Under the pieces are notes generated by a model that saw nothing but the letters and a program-made list of their open reading frames with translations, ran no database searches and had not been told where the DNA came from. Below, piece after piece: positions 1 through 10,909 of a stretch of DNA of 64,000 bases. Origin of the DNA: Eukaryota sp. TZLM1-RC (lineage: Eukaryota > Metamonada: BaSk clade); the NCBI GenBank assembly GCA_040285825.1, contig JAUPSS010000012.1, positions 248,001 to 312,000 of the forward strand, written 5' to 3'. The translations under genes were made by a program, and so were the position numbers. Positions within the stretch are counted from its first letter, which is position 1. The number at the start of each line of letters is the position of its first letter.

Positions 1-129
1 AAAATAACTAAAAATGGAACATCGACTAAAGAAGGAATTTGCTTCACAAATTTAGAAATTGTTACGCTTTTTTAAAATTTAAAAGTGATCAAATCCATAG
101 AATGGGTAGACATTTACAACGAGCCAAAC

Positions 130-1180
130 TAAAATTAATAAAATAAATTTCATTTATTTATTATATAAAAAAAGTAACAAAACATAACGAAACAAACTAA
201 AACACATAAGAAACAAAATTCTCCACGCCAACTCTTGATGAATCCTTATAAAGTTTGGACATCATTAAACTCAAGTACTTGGGAACACTTCTGTACAAGG
301 CGAAAATGATACGATTCTTCCATAAATTCCCTGCAAAATTCTTACCACTTGAACGGCATAAATTACCAAAATCATTGATAAAATTCAAGGCGGACTGTCC
401 AATGTTGCCAGAAATCGAAAAGGCAAAAGGAACAAACGAAAACTTCGAGTAAATATTCTTATTTAAATCATTTAATATCTCAGTATATTTATCTCTTTTA
501 CGATCTTCAGCCTTGTTTAAATGACCATTAGCACTAAGTAAAACATCATCACGATAAACAAAAGCAAAGGGATCAACTGTAGTAAAATCAACAACAACTT
601 GAGAGGAATCCACAAAAGGAGCAATTATATCACCTCGACGTGAATTAAACAGATTATTATCGCTATAATGCTTCAACAACGGTTCTACTTTGCAACTGAA
701 ATTGTAACACTTGAACATCTCATATGTGACATCACGAACCGCATTATGAAGAACCGACCGATATTGAAGAAATTTCTTACAACTACCAATATGACGGAAA
801 TTGGCAGTAGGTTTTTCATTACAAATACAAACAGAATTATTCAAAAGACCACTTGGATACAGCCCCAATCTCAACCGCATGTTGTGTTTCCAAGCTTCAT
901 TTGTTAAGTGAAGACCAAATGGCCTTGGTTGTTGAGATATTGAACTAGTGCAGCTCTGGATTTCTGATAAAAAGGCAGCAAAGACGAGATTATTAATCTT
1001 AGTCACACTAAGTCGTTTAGAAAAATCCAGGTCTTCAAAATCATTTAAAACAGACTTCTGTAATTTCACAACAGCAAGATGAAGATTGGTAAAAGATCTC
1101 GAAGGTACAGAAGGCAAACATGAAGGAAAACACTTATTCCACACATCAACATGTAGTTCCTGCACCATGTTAAAATTGTA
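130..1180 (-). mobile_element. 5'-truncated non-LTR retrotransposon, C-terminal zinc finger and nuclease (subfamily A)
   Basis: An uninterrupted 323-codon frame (197-1168) starting at ATG matches the C-terminal third of the element at 35.3-37.9 kb. In order it shows an IWxKCFP-like stretch, a decayed zinc-binding segment (CICNEKP then SCKKF), a conserved EPLL, then RRGD followed 13-14 residues later by VVDFTTVDP, and a final KNRIIFALYRSV block. This layout (CCHC finger plus R-(P/G)D...D nuclease) is that of restriction-like-endonuclease non-LTR elements. The reverse transcriptase part is absent, so this copy is 5'-truncated. The protein ends in ENFVSYVF, which marks subfamily A; related copies lie at 39.8-42.4, 50.6-51.5 and 52.6-53.4 kb. 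Element ends are approximate. Confidence 0.8.
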
Positions 1181-1528
1181 AAATTAATCAAATATATTAT
1201 ATAATATTAAATCTACACTTCGTTAGTAATGGTTAAAGAAAACTAATACAATGCACGGATTCTTGCTTTAAAAGCAAAAAACACCATCAACAACTATCGC
1301 CACGTCATCACACGTAGCAAAAAAGACCATCAATGGTGATTCATTCACAAAGGCAAGTGTTCATTTTGCAGTATTCAAAAAGAGTTCATTATGGAGATCT
1401 GAAAATGGAAATTGGCTCAACCCAGGAAAAGTCACTTGCAGCTCTTTCTTCATTCACACAACCAAGATGAACAAAATTCAAAACAAAAATTCTAAAAATA
1501 ATTTACTTATAAACAAATGAATACACAA
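1181..1528. other. Intergenic, no gene seen
   Basis: AT-rich spacer between the retroelement fragment and VPS26C. I see no convincing ORF, RNA gene or repeat here. The right part presumably includes the VPS26C 3' untranslated region. Confidence 0.5.
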
Positions 1529-2437
1529 CTAAGCATAATGATCAGTAAGACCACTCCGAACTATCTTAAAAGCCAAATTATCAGAAATATACAGATTATT
1601 TTCCAGTGTTACCGTTAGGTTCAACTGGAACTGAATTCTAAAACCTTCGCCTTCAGTAGACGTACACACGAATAATTTTGGGAACAACAAAAATAAAGGA
1701 ATTTCAACTTTTTTGGGGGGATCATCATGAGCTATTTGAATGTTCATGATTTCAGTTGATTCTCTCATTCTATCCACCCCAGTACCAACAGTTTCCACTC
1801 TCAATAGCTGAGCTTCTATACTCTTGATTGAAGTGTCACAGCGATCAATGCGAAGAAATCCAGATAAAGGTTTGCAAATATCACAAACACCCTTGTCTAA
1901 CTGGCCAACAATAGAAAAGTCAGGTAGGGAATTAATAGCATCAGTGGAGCTTTTTTTGAGCGAATCACGACTTAAAGTAAAGGAGAGAGGTTTTTGGTCA
2001 ACTGGTACTTCTGGTGTGGGGTTGAAAACAAAGAATTCAACAGACTTCTCGAGAGATTTCGCGAAGAGTCCTCCTTGTATGTGGACAGTGGCTAAGTAGT
2101 TGACAGAGACATAAACACCTGAGTAGGATTCATAGAGAGTCTGTCCGTCAATGGGGTCGAGGGAAAATTGGAAGGGAAACTCAGTCTTGCCCTCGGGTAG
2201 TTTTTCTTGATATTGTAGAGGTATTTCTAGGTCAAGGATTTTCTTGGAGGATGATGAAGACAGGCTGTCCATGCTACCGTCTTTGGATGAATGTAAATTG
2301 AGAACTCCTTCTGCTTTGATAGTAATGCCCATGTGCTTGCGCTTGGACTCACAATCAATGATGACGGTACCATCCACAACATCGCCTGGACAAAAGGTAC
2401 CTGATTTATTATTGAAATTAATACTAATGGTAGGCAT
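1529..2437 (-). CDS. VPS26C: VPS26C (DSCR3), arrestin-fold subunit of the retriever complex
   Basis: 302 residues, close to the usual ~297, starting at ATG and intronless. VPS26C is the arrestin-like subunit that joins VPS35L and VPS29 in retriever, which recycles membrane cargo from endosomes. Visible family marks: an N-terminal arrestin sandwich (YHPGD-like FCPGDVVDGTVII, then EGVLNL), a mid-protein PEGKTEFPFQF and YESYSGVYVSVNY, and a C-terminal sandwich with LLRVETVG, STEIMNIQIA and FPKLFVC. The last three are hallmarks of VPS26C rather than VPS26A/B or visual arrestins. It is divergent from SLBP with 193 bp between start codons, which probably hold both promoters. Assignment is by family recognition; I am fairly sure. 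Confidence 0.9.
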   Translation of the reverse strand: MPTISINFNNKSGTFCPGDVVDGTVIIDCESKRKHMGITIKAEGVLNLHSSKDGSMDSLSSSSSKKILDLEIPLQYQEKLPEGKTEFPFQFSLDPIDGQTLYESYSGVYVSVNYLATVHIQGGLFAKSLEKSVEFFVFNPTPEVPVDQKPLSFTLSRDSLKKSSTDAINSLPDFSIVGQLDKGVCDICKPLSGFLRIDRCDTSIKSIEAQLLRVETVGTGVDRMRESTEIMNIQIAHDDPPKKVEIPLFLLFPKLFVCTSTEGEGFRIQFQLNLTVTLENNLYISDNLAFKIVRSGLTDHYA

Positions 2438-2630
2438 TCGTTAGATCTGACAAGGGTCAGTAACTGTAGCAACGGGAAAGCTTGAGGCTGAAGGAATACA
2501 AACTCCACTTTTGAAAAGACAATCTCAATACAAAAGACAATTTCAACGCCTTATGGTGGAACATTGTCATTGGATTACCATATTGGTGTAAAGGACACTT
2601 ATTTCCTTGTTATAGACGATATCTATAAGA

Positions 2631-3182
2631 ATGAGTCAACTGGACTATTCACGCTTCCATGTCATTACAGGAGATCTAAACATGTCATCGCAATGCGAAT
2701 CTCCATTTGACAGTATTATGAACAGAATCTCCCAGGTGTTTCCATCTCCACAACCTGAGGATGATGATATCTCGCTGGTTTCAGAACCTATTTTGTCGAT
2801 CGGATCGCCTAGGTCGTTTTTGTGCTCACCCAAGGCTTCAAGACCCAGCAAAGATCCAGCAAACGTTCCTATAACACGAGATGCCACCTCATGTTCGAAG
2901 GGATCTCAACCTCATCTTACTGGACCGTTTTCCAGCCCTCGTTCTAACCGTGCCGTTGAAAAAGACGCTGTCCGTCTTCGATGGCGAAAACGTCAAATTG
3001 ATTTTGGCAAAGCTACTTCAGGATATGCAAACTATGTCAACCTTGTTCCACGATCTCAGCGTGGTCCTAATCATCCAAAGACTCCTCCTCTTGATTTGAA
3101 GATCTCCAAAAAGAAATGGGGCTATCTGTGCAACCAATGGAGAAAGGCGCTTCATTTATATGATAATGTGTCTGAGCAGTAA
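2631..3182 (+). CDS. SLBP: Histone mRNA stem-loop binding protein
   Basis: 183 residues, ATG start, no intron. The N-terminal ~110 residues are acidic/Ser-Pro-rich and unconserved. The C-terminal ~70 residues are the SLBP RNA-binding domain: RKRQIDFGKATSGYANY, VPRSQRG, HPKTP and WRKALHLYD appear in canonical order and spacing. SLBP binds the 3' hairpin of replication-dependent histone mRNAs and directs their processing and translation, so the organism probably has hairpin-ended histone mRNAs. The animal TPNK phosphorylation motif is changed: Thr-Pro is kept (HPKTPPLDLK) but Asn-Lys is replaced. The protein ends five residues after the domain. AATAAA-like signals follow near 3220. Confidence 0.9.
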   Translation: MSQLDYSRFHVITGDLNMSSQCESPFDSIMNRISQVFPSPQPEDDDISLVSEPILSIGSPRSFLCSPKASRPSKDPANVPITRDATSCSKGSQPHLTGPFSSPRSNRAVEKDAVRLRWRKRQIDFGKATSGYANYVNLVPRSQRGPNHPKTPPLDLKISKKKWGYLCNQWRKALHLYDNVSEQ

Positions 3183-3800
3183 CTTTTTATTAGAGTTTTT
3201 CAATTCTAATGTGTAAATGAAAATAAATCAATGAAATCATCATTGTTGTGTTTTACAATTGAACTTTATTGTTGATTATTTTTTCACGTAATATTTTTTT
3301 ACTCAATCGAAATTGTTAACAACAAAAATTTTGTTGATTATGTTAATGCTAACTTAACATTGTTTGAGATTTTTGTGAATGACTTTCCGGAGTTCCTTAA
3401 ATTCCTATAACTTTACAAGTTTCCTCATCATATGAACAACTACGAAAATCCAAAAATGAGTATTTTACAATACACTTATTTTTGCACCAAAATTGCATCG
3501 CATTTGCTGCTATTAATGTCGCAAAAACAAAAGCACTACTAAAATCACCGCCACCAATTTTACGACTGATGATCAAAAATGTTTTTCCTGAAGCTCATTT
3601 TCTCAACAAGCTGAAGAAAGAAATTGTGAAATCCATAGAATTATTGTCTGCAAGAGTCTGTTTACAATTGATTGCCACCCCATAACTCTATATAGAAATA
3701 AACTAATAATTTCAATAGACTGAACACAATTGTTGAGAAAAAATAATAATTTGATTTACAGACAACACTTTATGGAAGTAGCTTCACATATACAATGAAT
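3183..3800. other. Intergenic, one weak ORF
   Basis: AT-rich spacer between the convergent 3' ends of SLBP and the AUP1-like gene. The + strand stretch 3482-3685 has an open frame without an ATG. Its SPPPILRLMIKNVFPE segment faintly recalls the first helices of a POLE3/NF-Y-type histone fold, but no complete domain follows. I would not call it a gene. Confidence 0.4.
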
Positions 3801-5033
3801 TTACAATCGTCTTTTTAGAATCTTTCTACTCAGATATCCTCCACTTTTTCTCCTAATTCTTGTAGAAACAGTGGCTTTGAAATTATGGAACAATCCAAAT
3901 GCAAAACCAAACCTTTCCACTTTAGAAACATTCTGCTTTGATGGGACAAAAGACATGTCTCTTAGTTTAAGTGCCTTGTACACCATTGCATACTTTTGCT
4001 TAACATGAAAATCACTACTGTCAAGATCGACTGCCCTGGCAACAAGTTTCTGAACCCTCTTGCTAAAACCAAAACTATCCTCACCTTCTTCCGCTTCTTG
4101 GGTTGGCAGTATAGTGAGTTCCCACTGCACAAACGGAAGAACAAGTAACCATAGTATGTTAATGGAAACTGGTGACGTTAGATGGTCAGTATTGATCACA
4201 CTATGAAAGGCATTTTGGACCTTAATCCCAACTGGTTTGATGGGCACATTTAGAGAAAACATAAACTTGTTGAATGAAAGTAAACTCACTTTACCATCTT
4301 TGATTAATTGTACATCAGAGAAACACACTTGTAAGAGCCCCCTCGGGAAAGAGTGCTATCGGAGAAGTAGAATTGGAAGCCAGATGCTCGTGAACAGCAT
4401 CATGAAGAATGTGGCGACTACACTTGGGTTGTATATAGAGGGGATTGAAGTAACTCTGGGATTAACAACAAAATACAAGTAACACTCACAGTAACGAACT
4501 TGCGACTAAGCACAAACTTTGAGTAAAACTATGGTAAACTTTGAGGGAAAAAATGGTATATAGTACCTTTGGGACAATTAAGGATAGTTTCTGATCAAAA
4601 GCTAGTGCAAGAGCTAGAGCATCTGCTTCACAAACTGGAGTTAATTGGTGGGGCGACAAAACACACTGTGATTAGCAACAATAATCTTGAAAGGATCATC
4701 GTTTAGGAGCTCTTTGTTCTTGATGGACACCCTTACACCTAACACAAAACACCAAAAGCAAAAGAATTGATGTTCTAAACGAAGTAGTCGTGATAGATCA
4801 AACAATAAAACAGTCGATAAGAGAATGAACAACACCCGAAACAGACAAAGAGCTGCACCAAAAGGAAAGTAAAAGAGGAAAATCAAATGCTTGTAGCTTA
4901 ACGGACGTCTAAATCGAGTGTGATAAAACAGGCTTTCAGGAAACAAAGATATTTCAAAAGCATCAGTATGAGCACCAACATGTGGTTGTGTTGTGCTTCC
5001 TCTCCGTGAGAGTGAAGGTCTTCGGACAGTCAT
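3801..5033 (-). CDS. AUP1-like ER/lipid-droplet acyltransferase-domain protein, four exons
   Basis: Exons 5033-4667, 4634-4490, 4453-4329 and 4297-3801, separated by GT-AG introns of 32, 36 and 31 nt, give 377 codons plus stop in one frame. Splicing restores both plsC acyltransferase motifs: VANHICEAD (NHx4D) spans intron 1 and FPEGALTNGK spans intron 3. Neither exists in the unspliced frames, which supports the model. An N-terminal hydrophobic stretch (FLFYFPFGAALCLFRVLFILL) fits an ER hairpin anchor. The segment LWLLVLPFVQWELTILP and FSKRVQKLVARA resembles AUP1, a lipid-droplet/ERAD factor. The C-terminal CUE and Ube2g2-binding regions of animal AUP1 are not visible. It could instead be another LPCAT/AGPAT-like enzyme. 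Start at 5033 is the first ATG after upstream retroelement sequence. Confidence 0.7.
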
Positions 5034-5064
5034 TCGAAAGAGGTTAATTTCCAGAAGATTCAAC

Positions 5065-5602
5065 AAGATTCAAAAGCAAAATTAATTCTTGATGACCCCA
5101 ATATTGACAGTACGCGCTACAACAGAGCTTCTATAGGTCTGACAAGAGGTGATCTGGTTGTTCCCGGCTTAAATGGTAGTTTTACTATTTTAGACGCCAT
5201 GTCCATTGACCCTTGTAATACTATTAACGAACATTTCATTAACTCGGATGTAAATAATCCTCTTCTTGCAGGTGAAAAACATAGAATTGCTAAATATGCG
5301 CAACCCATTTCCTCATTTCCTCGATTAATGAAAATTAATTTATGTCCCTTTGTTTTTTCTTTTCTTGGATCTTTAGGTAAGGTTGCTATGGCTTTCCTGG
5401 AGGATTTTGTTGTAGTTGTGAAGGAAAGAACTGGAAGAATTTTCAATCGTGTTTACTGGCAAAACAGGATTGTATTTTCTATTTTTAAGGGAATGTTAAA
5501 CTATTTTCTGATTCACTCTCTTCTTTTAGGAAATTTTCTGAATCTTTAGCAATTAATTGCTTTGAAGAAGGGGAGGCAGATTTTTTAGACCAGATTTTAG
5601 AC
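5065..5602 (+). mobile_element. Non-LTR retrotransposon 3' fragment filling a divergent promoter gap
   Basis: Translation of the + strand gives the nuclease and C-terminal part of the retroelement family: TRGDLVVPGLNGS, ILDAMSIDPCN, IAKYAQPISS, LCPFVFSFLGSLG, RTGRIFNRVYWQNRIVF. The frame runs through about 5547 and then decays. No reverse transcriptase remains. The fragment occupies almost all 571 bp between the start codons of the divergent AUP1-like (5033, minus) and AMP deaminase (5605, plus) genes, so regulatory sequence of one or both must lie in or have been displaced by it. Confidence 0.8.
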
Positions 5603-5604
5603 CA

Positions 5605-7708
5605 ATGTACCAACATCGCAAGTCTTCGCTTGCAGAGTCATTTCCACCATCTTTTGAGATTGATGCAGAAGAAAACCACGACTCTCTTTTAAGCGATGAT
5701 ATTGATAGCGATGAATCTATCAGCACAGCAAATGCGGCAATGACCCACCATGATAAATACCTCTCTGACCTCAAAGCGGTAGATGAAAGGGATGAAACAG
5801 AATCAACTCCCGGTATAGGACCTTACACTTCCTACCGACGTATTGTCATTCTCCCGGAGGATCAACCACTGACCCCTGAAGTGCAGGAGGCCTGTTCTCT
5901 CATCCATTCTCTCCTCCGCACCAGAGAACGCTATGTATACTCTGCCCCTTCATTCCCCCACACCTATCGCACCGACAAGCCTCCTGATATGGTGTTCTCT
6001 CTTATGCGAAACCTTCCTGAAGCTGTTGATGTCTCATTCTCCAGCACAAAGGGTATTTTCTCTGCTTCAATTACTTCTGAGGCATACACCTCCCCTCCCC
6101 TCCTTGAAGAGTATTTCTCTGATCTACACGCCTTGATGAGACTTGTTGGCTATGGTCCACTCAAAACCCTGGCCTACAGAAGACTTCAGTTCTTGGAAAC
6201 CAAATTCCACCTATACAGACTACTCAATGATGCTGATGAAAAAGCTGCTCAAAAAGAAGTTTGTTTGGTTTAAATACTCATTCTAGGTTCCGTATCGAGA
6301 CTTGTACAATGTTCGCAAGGTTGATAACCATATTCATGCATCAGCTGCTATGTCACACAGGTTCTTACTTCAATTTATGAAGGAAAAAATTGTTCACGAA
6401 CCTGATGAAATTGTGGCAGTGCATAATGGAAAAAAACTAACTCTAACAGAGGTGTTTGACGAGCTGAATATTTCGCCCACTGAGCTTTCTGTGGACGTGC
6501 TTGATGTACAAGCAGATCAGCATTTGTTCCATAGGTTTGATAGGTTCAACCAAAAGTACAATCCGTGTGGTCAGACAATGCTCAGGGAGATTTTCTTGAA
6601 GACTAACAACCACATAAATGGAAGGTACTTTGCTGAAATTCTTAAAAAGTACATCTTCTCACTTGAAGATCAAAAATACCAATCAGCAGAACTTCGACTT
6701 TCCATTTACGGAAAGGACCCAATGGAATGGGATCTGTTGGCCAGATGGTTCTTAGAATATGAAATGCAGTATAATCGAACTGTCAGATGGCTTATTCAAA
6801 TTCCTAGACTTTACTCCGTTTACAAGGAAGGCGGATTTATAGAAACCTTCTCTGACATGCTTTCCAACATTTTTCAACCCCTATTTGAGGTTACACAAAA
6901 CCCTAGCACACACCCTCATTTGCATTATTTCTTGCAATCGGTAGTTGGTTTTGATTCTGTTGATGATGAAAGCAAACCAGAAAGGAAGTTTTTTAGAAAG
7001 TTACCCCATCCTGATGATTGGGATTCAGCTGTTGATCCACCTTTTTCCTACTACATCTACTACATTTACGCTAATATTCACACTTTGAATTCCTTTAGGC
7101 ATTCCCGTGGTATGAATGTCTTTGCTTTTCGACCTCATGCTGGGGAAGCTGGTGATATAGAGCACTGTGCTGCTGCTTATATGTGTGCAAATAGTATTAA
7201 TCATGGAATCCAGTTGAGAAAAACACCAGTTTTGCAGTATTTGTTCTACCTCACTCAAATTGGAATGTCTGTTTCGCCATTGTCCAATAATTCACTGTTC
7301 TTGGATTATCACCGAAATCCCTTCCCAAACTTTTTCAAGACTGGGTTGAATGTTACCCTCTCTACTGATGACCCACTTCAATTCCATTTCACTCAAGAAC
7401 CTCTTACCGAAGAGTACTCCATTGCTGCACAGGTATGGAAGCTTTCAAGTGCCGATCTCTGTGAAATTGCTTGGAGATCTGTGCTAATTTCTGGTTTTGA
7501 TCATGAAACTAAGTCGGAGTGGCTGGGACCGAACTATTCCAAGCAACATGATGATGAAGATAGTATTCGCTTTACCAATGTTCCGAGAATTAGATCGGCA
7601 TTTAGGTCGGATTTATTGAAAAATGAGCAAGAGTTTATAGAAAAGGGGAGGAGGTTTGGTATTGATGGTAAAGATGACACACCGTTGGCTCCTACATCCA
7701 GGGTTTGA
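5605..7708 (+). CDS. AMPD: AMP deaminase, two exons with a 28-nt intron
   Basis: Exons 5605-6258 and 6287-7708; intron 6259-6286 (gtttgt...ttctag, 28 nt). Spliced product 691 residues. The splice joins AAQKE to VPYRDLYNVRKVDNHIH, the family's most conserved block. AMP deaminase converts AMP to IMP and ammonia in the purine nucleotide cycle. Visible catalytic features: HIH (metal ligands), GFDSVDDESK, FRPHAGEAG, MSPLSNNSLFL and LSTDDPLQFHFT (substrate/metal Asp pair), ending in EEYSIAAQVWKLS. The N-terminal ~110 residues are acidic, Ser-rich and poorly conserved, as is usual for the regulatory region. The start is the ATG just after the retroelement remnant; an upstream untranslated exon cannot be excluded. 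Confidence 0.93.
6259..6286 (+). other. 28-nt GT-AG intron of AMP deaminase
   Basis: Bounded by gaa|gtttgt and ttctag|gtt. Removing exactly 28 nt restores the frame and the conserved AMPD motif RDLYNVRKVD. Unspliced, the frame meets TAA within the intron, so splicing is required. Confidence 0.9.
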
Positions 7709-8756
7709 GATGGTGGTATTTGTAGATATTTTTTGTTTTCGGAATAAAACTATTTATGTGGTTTGTAATTCATGCAACAATTATATTAAATTTGTTGTGT
7801 TATCTACTTATTGTCTGAATGTAACATTTATGTTGTGTAAACATTTTTATCACTGCTGGTGTGTGTGAATTAGCATGCTTTACAGTTAGACAAGAAGAAA
7901 AAAATTACCATATTTTCTTGAATTTATAAACTTTTGTTTTTAAGAACAATGACAATTACATTTGAATAAACAACAATGTTCAATAAATAAACCTAACTTG
8001 ACACTCAACTGTGCGAAGAAATTGCCGAAAATGTGTATAGCGAAAATAATGGTAAAAGAATTTCCTAGAAAGTTAAGTACTTGCATTTTATATCTGCTCA
8101 CCACCAATTCTCATTATTGGATATATGGAAATCTTAATCAACAATAACTAAGAGTTTAATTAGTTTATCAAAATTGTATTAATTGGTGACATCCATGGAG
8201 ATGGAATTTGATGTTGATTGTTTGCCAATATTGTAAAAAAATTTATTATTTCCTAATTAAGATACATCTCAGGATTTATAGCACTCACCATGAACACATC
8301 CTTAACTTTCTATTAGAGTGTTTGACTAGCTTAATAGCCACTTTGTGAGTGTAACCAGCATCACCTTGCGAATTTTACTTTGAATTTTACTTTGCGAAAA
8401 CTGGGGGAAATATATTTACCAAAAGGATACAAAGCCTTCTGTTGCAGTTGATATAAAAGAAGCTGTGGATCTTTGTCACATTATATTGATTTCTGATTCG
8501 GTTATAATACGGATTCGGTTGTGTTTGTATGGCCCCAAAGATGACGACCAATAGCTTAGTTTAGACAGCGGGACGAGAAGATTATGAAGTTCCGAATAGA
8601 AGTGCTACCACAGATGTGTAAGAGATTAGAAGTGAAATGCAGCACATGCTTGAGATCGAGTATCCTGTTGAGTAACAGCTGATGGAGAGTATTGATGTTT
8701 GAAGGAATTTCAGTGGTCAGCCACCAAAATCCCTTTTTTGACTTCTTTCCCTTAAA
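7709..8756. other. Intergenic, nothing recognised
   Basis: About 1 kb, AT-rich in its left half (AMPD 3' end, AATAAA at 7743) and more balanced near 8520-8750 before NAC-alpha. Short ORFs on both strands resemble nothing I recognise. Confidence 0.5.
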
Positions 8757-9246
8757 ATGTCTTCTGAACAAGAACGTCAACAAAACCGCAACGAGAAGAA
8801 GTGCAGAAAGGCTCTGAGCAAGCTTAACTTACGACCCGTGTCAGAAATGTCACGTGTCGTCATGAAACACGGTAAGGACGTATGTTCGATCTTTCCTCTT
8901 ATCGAAGTACCTCCTTGTGTTTGAAAACTGTGACGTTTTCAAGTATCCCGACTCCGACACATATGTCATTTTTGGTGCCCCACAAGTCCAGGATCTCAAC
9001 GCTCAACGTAGATTACAGACCGCCGAGCAGTACAAAAAGCCAGAAGCTGCTCCAGAAGAAGAAGACAAAGAAAAGAAGCCAGTGGAAGAAACCGGCCCCG
9101 AAGAAGAAGTTGATGTGGGCGATCTCGACCCTGCTGATGTCCAAACAGTTATGGATCAAACCCAGAAGAGTAAGGCTGAGTGTGTTGCTGCCCTAAAAGA
9201 ACATAACGGAGATTTAGTTGATGCCATCATGGCTTTAAGTTCATAG
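8757..9246 (+). CDS. NACA: Nascent polypeptide-associated complex subunit alpha
   Basis: Exons 8757-8879 and 8908-9246, intron 8880-8907 (28 nt). Spliced product 153 residues. NAC-alpha pairs with NAC-beta (BTF3) at the ribosomal exit tunnel and guards nascent chains from mistargeting. The N-terminus RNEKKCRKALSKLNLRPV is the ribosome/NAC-domain signature. The splice joins HGKDYLLVFENCDVFKYP, followed by SDTYVIFGAPQVQDL (NAC domain core). After a Glu/Lys-rich linker the C-terminus is a UBA domain (DPADVQTVMDQT, AALKEHNGDLVDAIMAL). All family parts are present and of normal length. Start is the first ATG in frame. Confidence 0.95.
8880..8907 (+). other. 28-nt GT-AG intron of NACA
   Basis: Bounded by gac|gtatgt and atcgaag|tac. 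Its removal joins the two halves of the NAC domain in frame. It is the same length as the AMPD intron. Confidence 0.9.
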
Positions 9247-10117
9247 AGCATGGTATGACGTTTTGTCTTACCACATCATTAAAGTCTTAGTTATCTTTGT
9301 TGCTATCTCGACTATTTATGAAGTTGCTGTTTTACATCTGCACAACACCGATTCACCTATTAACACATCTGATATCCACATGACACTGTCCCTTTATAAG
9401 ATTTACCAATTTGTTCTATCATAGCTTTGTATAAAATGAAATGAGTACAATGGAACTTTCTATGATACAAACTAACACAGGGTTAGATCTCTTTACATAG
9501 TGATTTGAATTAAAAACAACTTTTGGTCAATTTTTTTTGTATAAATATTGTTTATAGTTTGCAGTATAATCAATGTCGCACATTTGTGCTTAAGTCAAGG
9601 ATAATACATTTTCGCTTGTATTCAATTACATACCTAGTACGCCCTATACCCTATACCTGCCTCGGGCCACGAGTTTGATTATCTTCTATAGAAAGAAAAT
9701 GCAAATAAAATCTATTTCTTCATTTTACAATGCCTTCAAAAATCTGTATTTTGGTATTTTTTAAAGCCTTTAACGGTTTTAATACGTATTTCGTAGCCAC
9801 TTATAAGACTTTTCCAAGTGGCTTTGCTAAGAAAGACAACAAGTCAAAAGAATCCCCTATCCTAAGAGACCCTACCCTGACACAAGGTAGCTTTTTACGC
9901 AACACCAAAACGCCGTCTCAGTCCGATCTTTACTGTTTTGGATGCTCATCCAGTTTTCTGAACAACAACACTTCTCGCTTAGTTGTCGCTGTAGTTGTTG
10001 GTGTTGTTCTACAACAAATCGAGTATTTTGGTGTGTGACGTATTGTTGAATTTTTTTACCTGCCTGTTAGAAGTGATAGGACTGTATCTGATTTTTTCTT
10101 TGTTGTTTTTTTAAACG
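9247..10117. other. Intergenic, one unidentified ORF
   Basis: Holds the NACA 3' region and an ATG-started 102-codon + frame at 9730-10038 with no recognised domain (hydrophobic start, Ser/Thr-rich middle, Val-rich end). Its coding status is doubtful. Confidence 0.35.
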
Positions 10118-10205
10118 AATAATGCGTGTATTGAGGATATTGAGTTCTAGTTTTGTTTAATGTTTTTTAACGTTGGAAAATAAATTTTAGTTGTAAATTT
10201 TTTTT
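10118..10205 (+). mobile_element. Extreme 3' end of a non-LTR element (subfamily C)
   Basis: Reads NACIEDIEF* then an untranslated tail ending in T/A-rich sequence, the same end as the copies at 13.4 kb (minus) and 40.7 kb (plus). Only about 85 bp survive, an extreme 5' truncation. Confidence 0.7.
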
Positions 10206-10909
10206 AAATTACACAAATTTTCAATACATCGTAAAAATTAGAAACAATATGAAAAACAAGGAAAAATGAAAAAAAATAAAGAAGGGAAGTCCATTTTTTC
10301 CCTCTGTCGACCATGCTGAAGAACCTCATCACCAACCGATCAATGCCAATTAACGGAGAGGTCTTGTCTTTGGTGAGCAATGGGGTCCAGTTCTTCCAAA
10401 AACAGTTGCTGATGATGTTGATGATTAACTTGTTCAAGAGCTTGTTGAAATCATTCATTTCAACTCAAAAACAGCTGTCCTTGCAGAAGAGTTTTACGAA
10501 TGGTTACACAAAGACACGATAATGTCAATAAGCTTTTTTAGTAATAAAACATTGAATCTGAGCAGAGGTTTAAATTTAGATTGAATTCAATTTTACGTGT
10601 TGATGGCTTTCAAACATAAGCAAAAATTGCTTTAAATGATACCGTAGTTGAAGATTATGGTAATAATTGGAGTGATGATTTTTCCAAAGCTTATTCAGAT
10701 AAAAGTTCAAAATATTCAATTTTAAGAAAAATAAATTGAAGTAACCAAATTGTTCCTTTGGTGTTGGTGGATGGTATCAAATAGATACTCCCCAATTTTT
10801 AAAAAAGGTAAATCCTATCAAAAACGATACTCTTACATTTACCCAATGGGTTGGTTGAGTTTCTGCCAGCATCCAATAATTTAAAATAACAATTATAGAT
10901 TAACTTTAA
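10206..10909. other. Degenerate sequence, no intact gene
   Basis: Short interrupted frames. Stretches such as LVQELVEIIHFNSKTAVLAE and AYSDKSSKYSILRKI look protein-derived but are broken by stops. The second resembles the region just before the C-terminal block of the retroelement family. Origin uncertain. Confidence 0.3.

Noticed and set aside
3482-3685. Histone-fold-like ORF
   Set aside because: No ATG, only half a possible fold, and stops follow at once.
3801-4328. Separate 175-residue protein
   Set aside because: Its apparent start is the GTG donor of a 31-nt intron. It is the last exon of the AUP1-like gene plus the retained intron.
4237-4482. 81-codon + frame across the AUP1-like gene
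   Set aside because: It is antisense to exons 2-4, whose motifs (NHx4D, FPEG...TNG) prove the minus strand is coding.
9730-10038. 102-codon ATG ORF as a gene
   Set aside because: No recognisable domain, no supporting context, flanked by retroelement debris. Kept only as a note.
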